Part shown: piece by piece, positions 5,403-5,514 of the stretch
How positions within the stretch are numbered: the first letter of the stretch is position 1
Layout: every line of letters begins with the position of its first letter
Source of the DNA: JBGPFS01 sp041483455
GTDB taxonomy: Bacteria > Chloroflexota > Limnocylindria > Limnocylindrales > CSP1-4
Reading direction: 5' to 3'
DNA length: 5,514 bases
Assembly: GCA_041483455.1 (NCBI GenBank)
Contig: JBGPFS010000179.1
Location: 1-5,514, forward strand
The notes under the pieces: model-generated
What the model was told of the DNA's origin: nothing
The model's input: only the letters and a program-made list of their open reading frames with translations
Database searches by the model: none
Program-made: the position numbers and the translations under genes

Positions 5403-5514
5403 CTACTCCGCGATGCTGACGATGGCGCCGGCGCCGACGGTCCGGCCGCCCTCGCGGATGGCGAAGCGCTGGCCGGTCTCGAGGGCGATCGGGGTGATCA
5501 GCTCGACGGTCATC
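5403..5514 (-). CDS. tuf: Elongation factor Tu, C-terminal end (partial)
   Basis: Only the last 36 codons and the TAG stop lie in the window; the 5' part is beyond the right edge. EF-Tu is the GTPase that delivers aminoacyl-tRNA to the ribosomal A site in the cytoplasm. The visible residues (MTVELITPIALETGQRFAIR, then EGGRTVGAGAIVSIAE) match the end of EF-Tu domain III, including the near-invariant REGGRTVGAG stretch. The alanine of FAIREGG, equivalent to E. coli Ala375, a site of kirromycin resistance changes, is the usual residue. The GTPase domain cannot be judged. The stop lies 4 bases before the rpsJ start, so tuf and the S10 genes almost certainly share a transcript, as in genomes where the str and S10 operons are joined. 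Whether this is the only tuf copy cannot be told. Confidence 0.96.
   Translation of the reverse strand, partial: MTVELITPIALETGQRFAIREGGRTVGAGAIVSIAE

Noticed and set aside
1..5514. A hidden accessory system, mobile element, CRISPR array, tRNA or riboswitch
   Set aside because: Nearly every base is in a recognised ribosomal protein gene or tuf. I saw no repeat arrays, transposase-like frames or cloverleaf structures, and the largest non-coding gap is 61 bases.

Overview
The window is a tightly packed, single-direction stretch of a bacterial ribosomal protein cluster, all on the minus strand and read from right to left. It runs from the 3' end of tuf (EF-Tu) through the complete S10 operon (rpsJ-rplC-rplD-rplW-rplB-rpsS-rplV-rpsC-rplP-rpmC-rpsQ) and into rplN, the first gene of the spc operon, which is cut by the left edge. 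Eleven genes are complete and two are partial. I see no mobile element, CRISPR array, RNA gene, promoter or intrinsic terminator. The window reads as core genome, not an accessory system.

The organism is a bacterium with high GC content (by eye about two thirds, with third positions almost all G or C). The uninterrupted order tuf-rpsJ, the wording of L2, L16 and L22, and an S17 with an acidic tail suggest a high-GC Gram-positive-like or Chloroflexota-type lineage. This is inference from memory of family sequences, not from a search.

Layout (right to left): tuf end 5403-5514; rpsJ 5090-5398; a 61-base spacer, the only one longer than 20 bases; rplC 4417-5028; rplD 3791-4414; rplW 3492-3794; rplB 2661-3488; rpsS 2358-2642; rplV 2008-2346; rpsC 1327-2004; rplP 884-1324; rpmC 697-897; rpsQ 302-682; rplN 1-305. 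The other junctions range from a 14-base overlap (rplP/rpmC) to an 18-base gap, and three start codons are GTG (rpsS, rplV, rplN). This spacing implies one polycistronic transcript with translational coupling. The genes supply proteins of both subunits, in parallel with the elongation factor that serves the ribosome.

The places worth a second look are small. The rpsJ-rplC spacer holds a perfect 7-bp hairpin and a 21-codon open frame that starts on the rpsJ stop and ends on the rplC start. There is no room for an S10 leader between tuf and rpsJ. S17 carries a 38-residue acidic tail. rplP and rpmC overlap by 14 bases. I found no convincing previously undescribed system.
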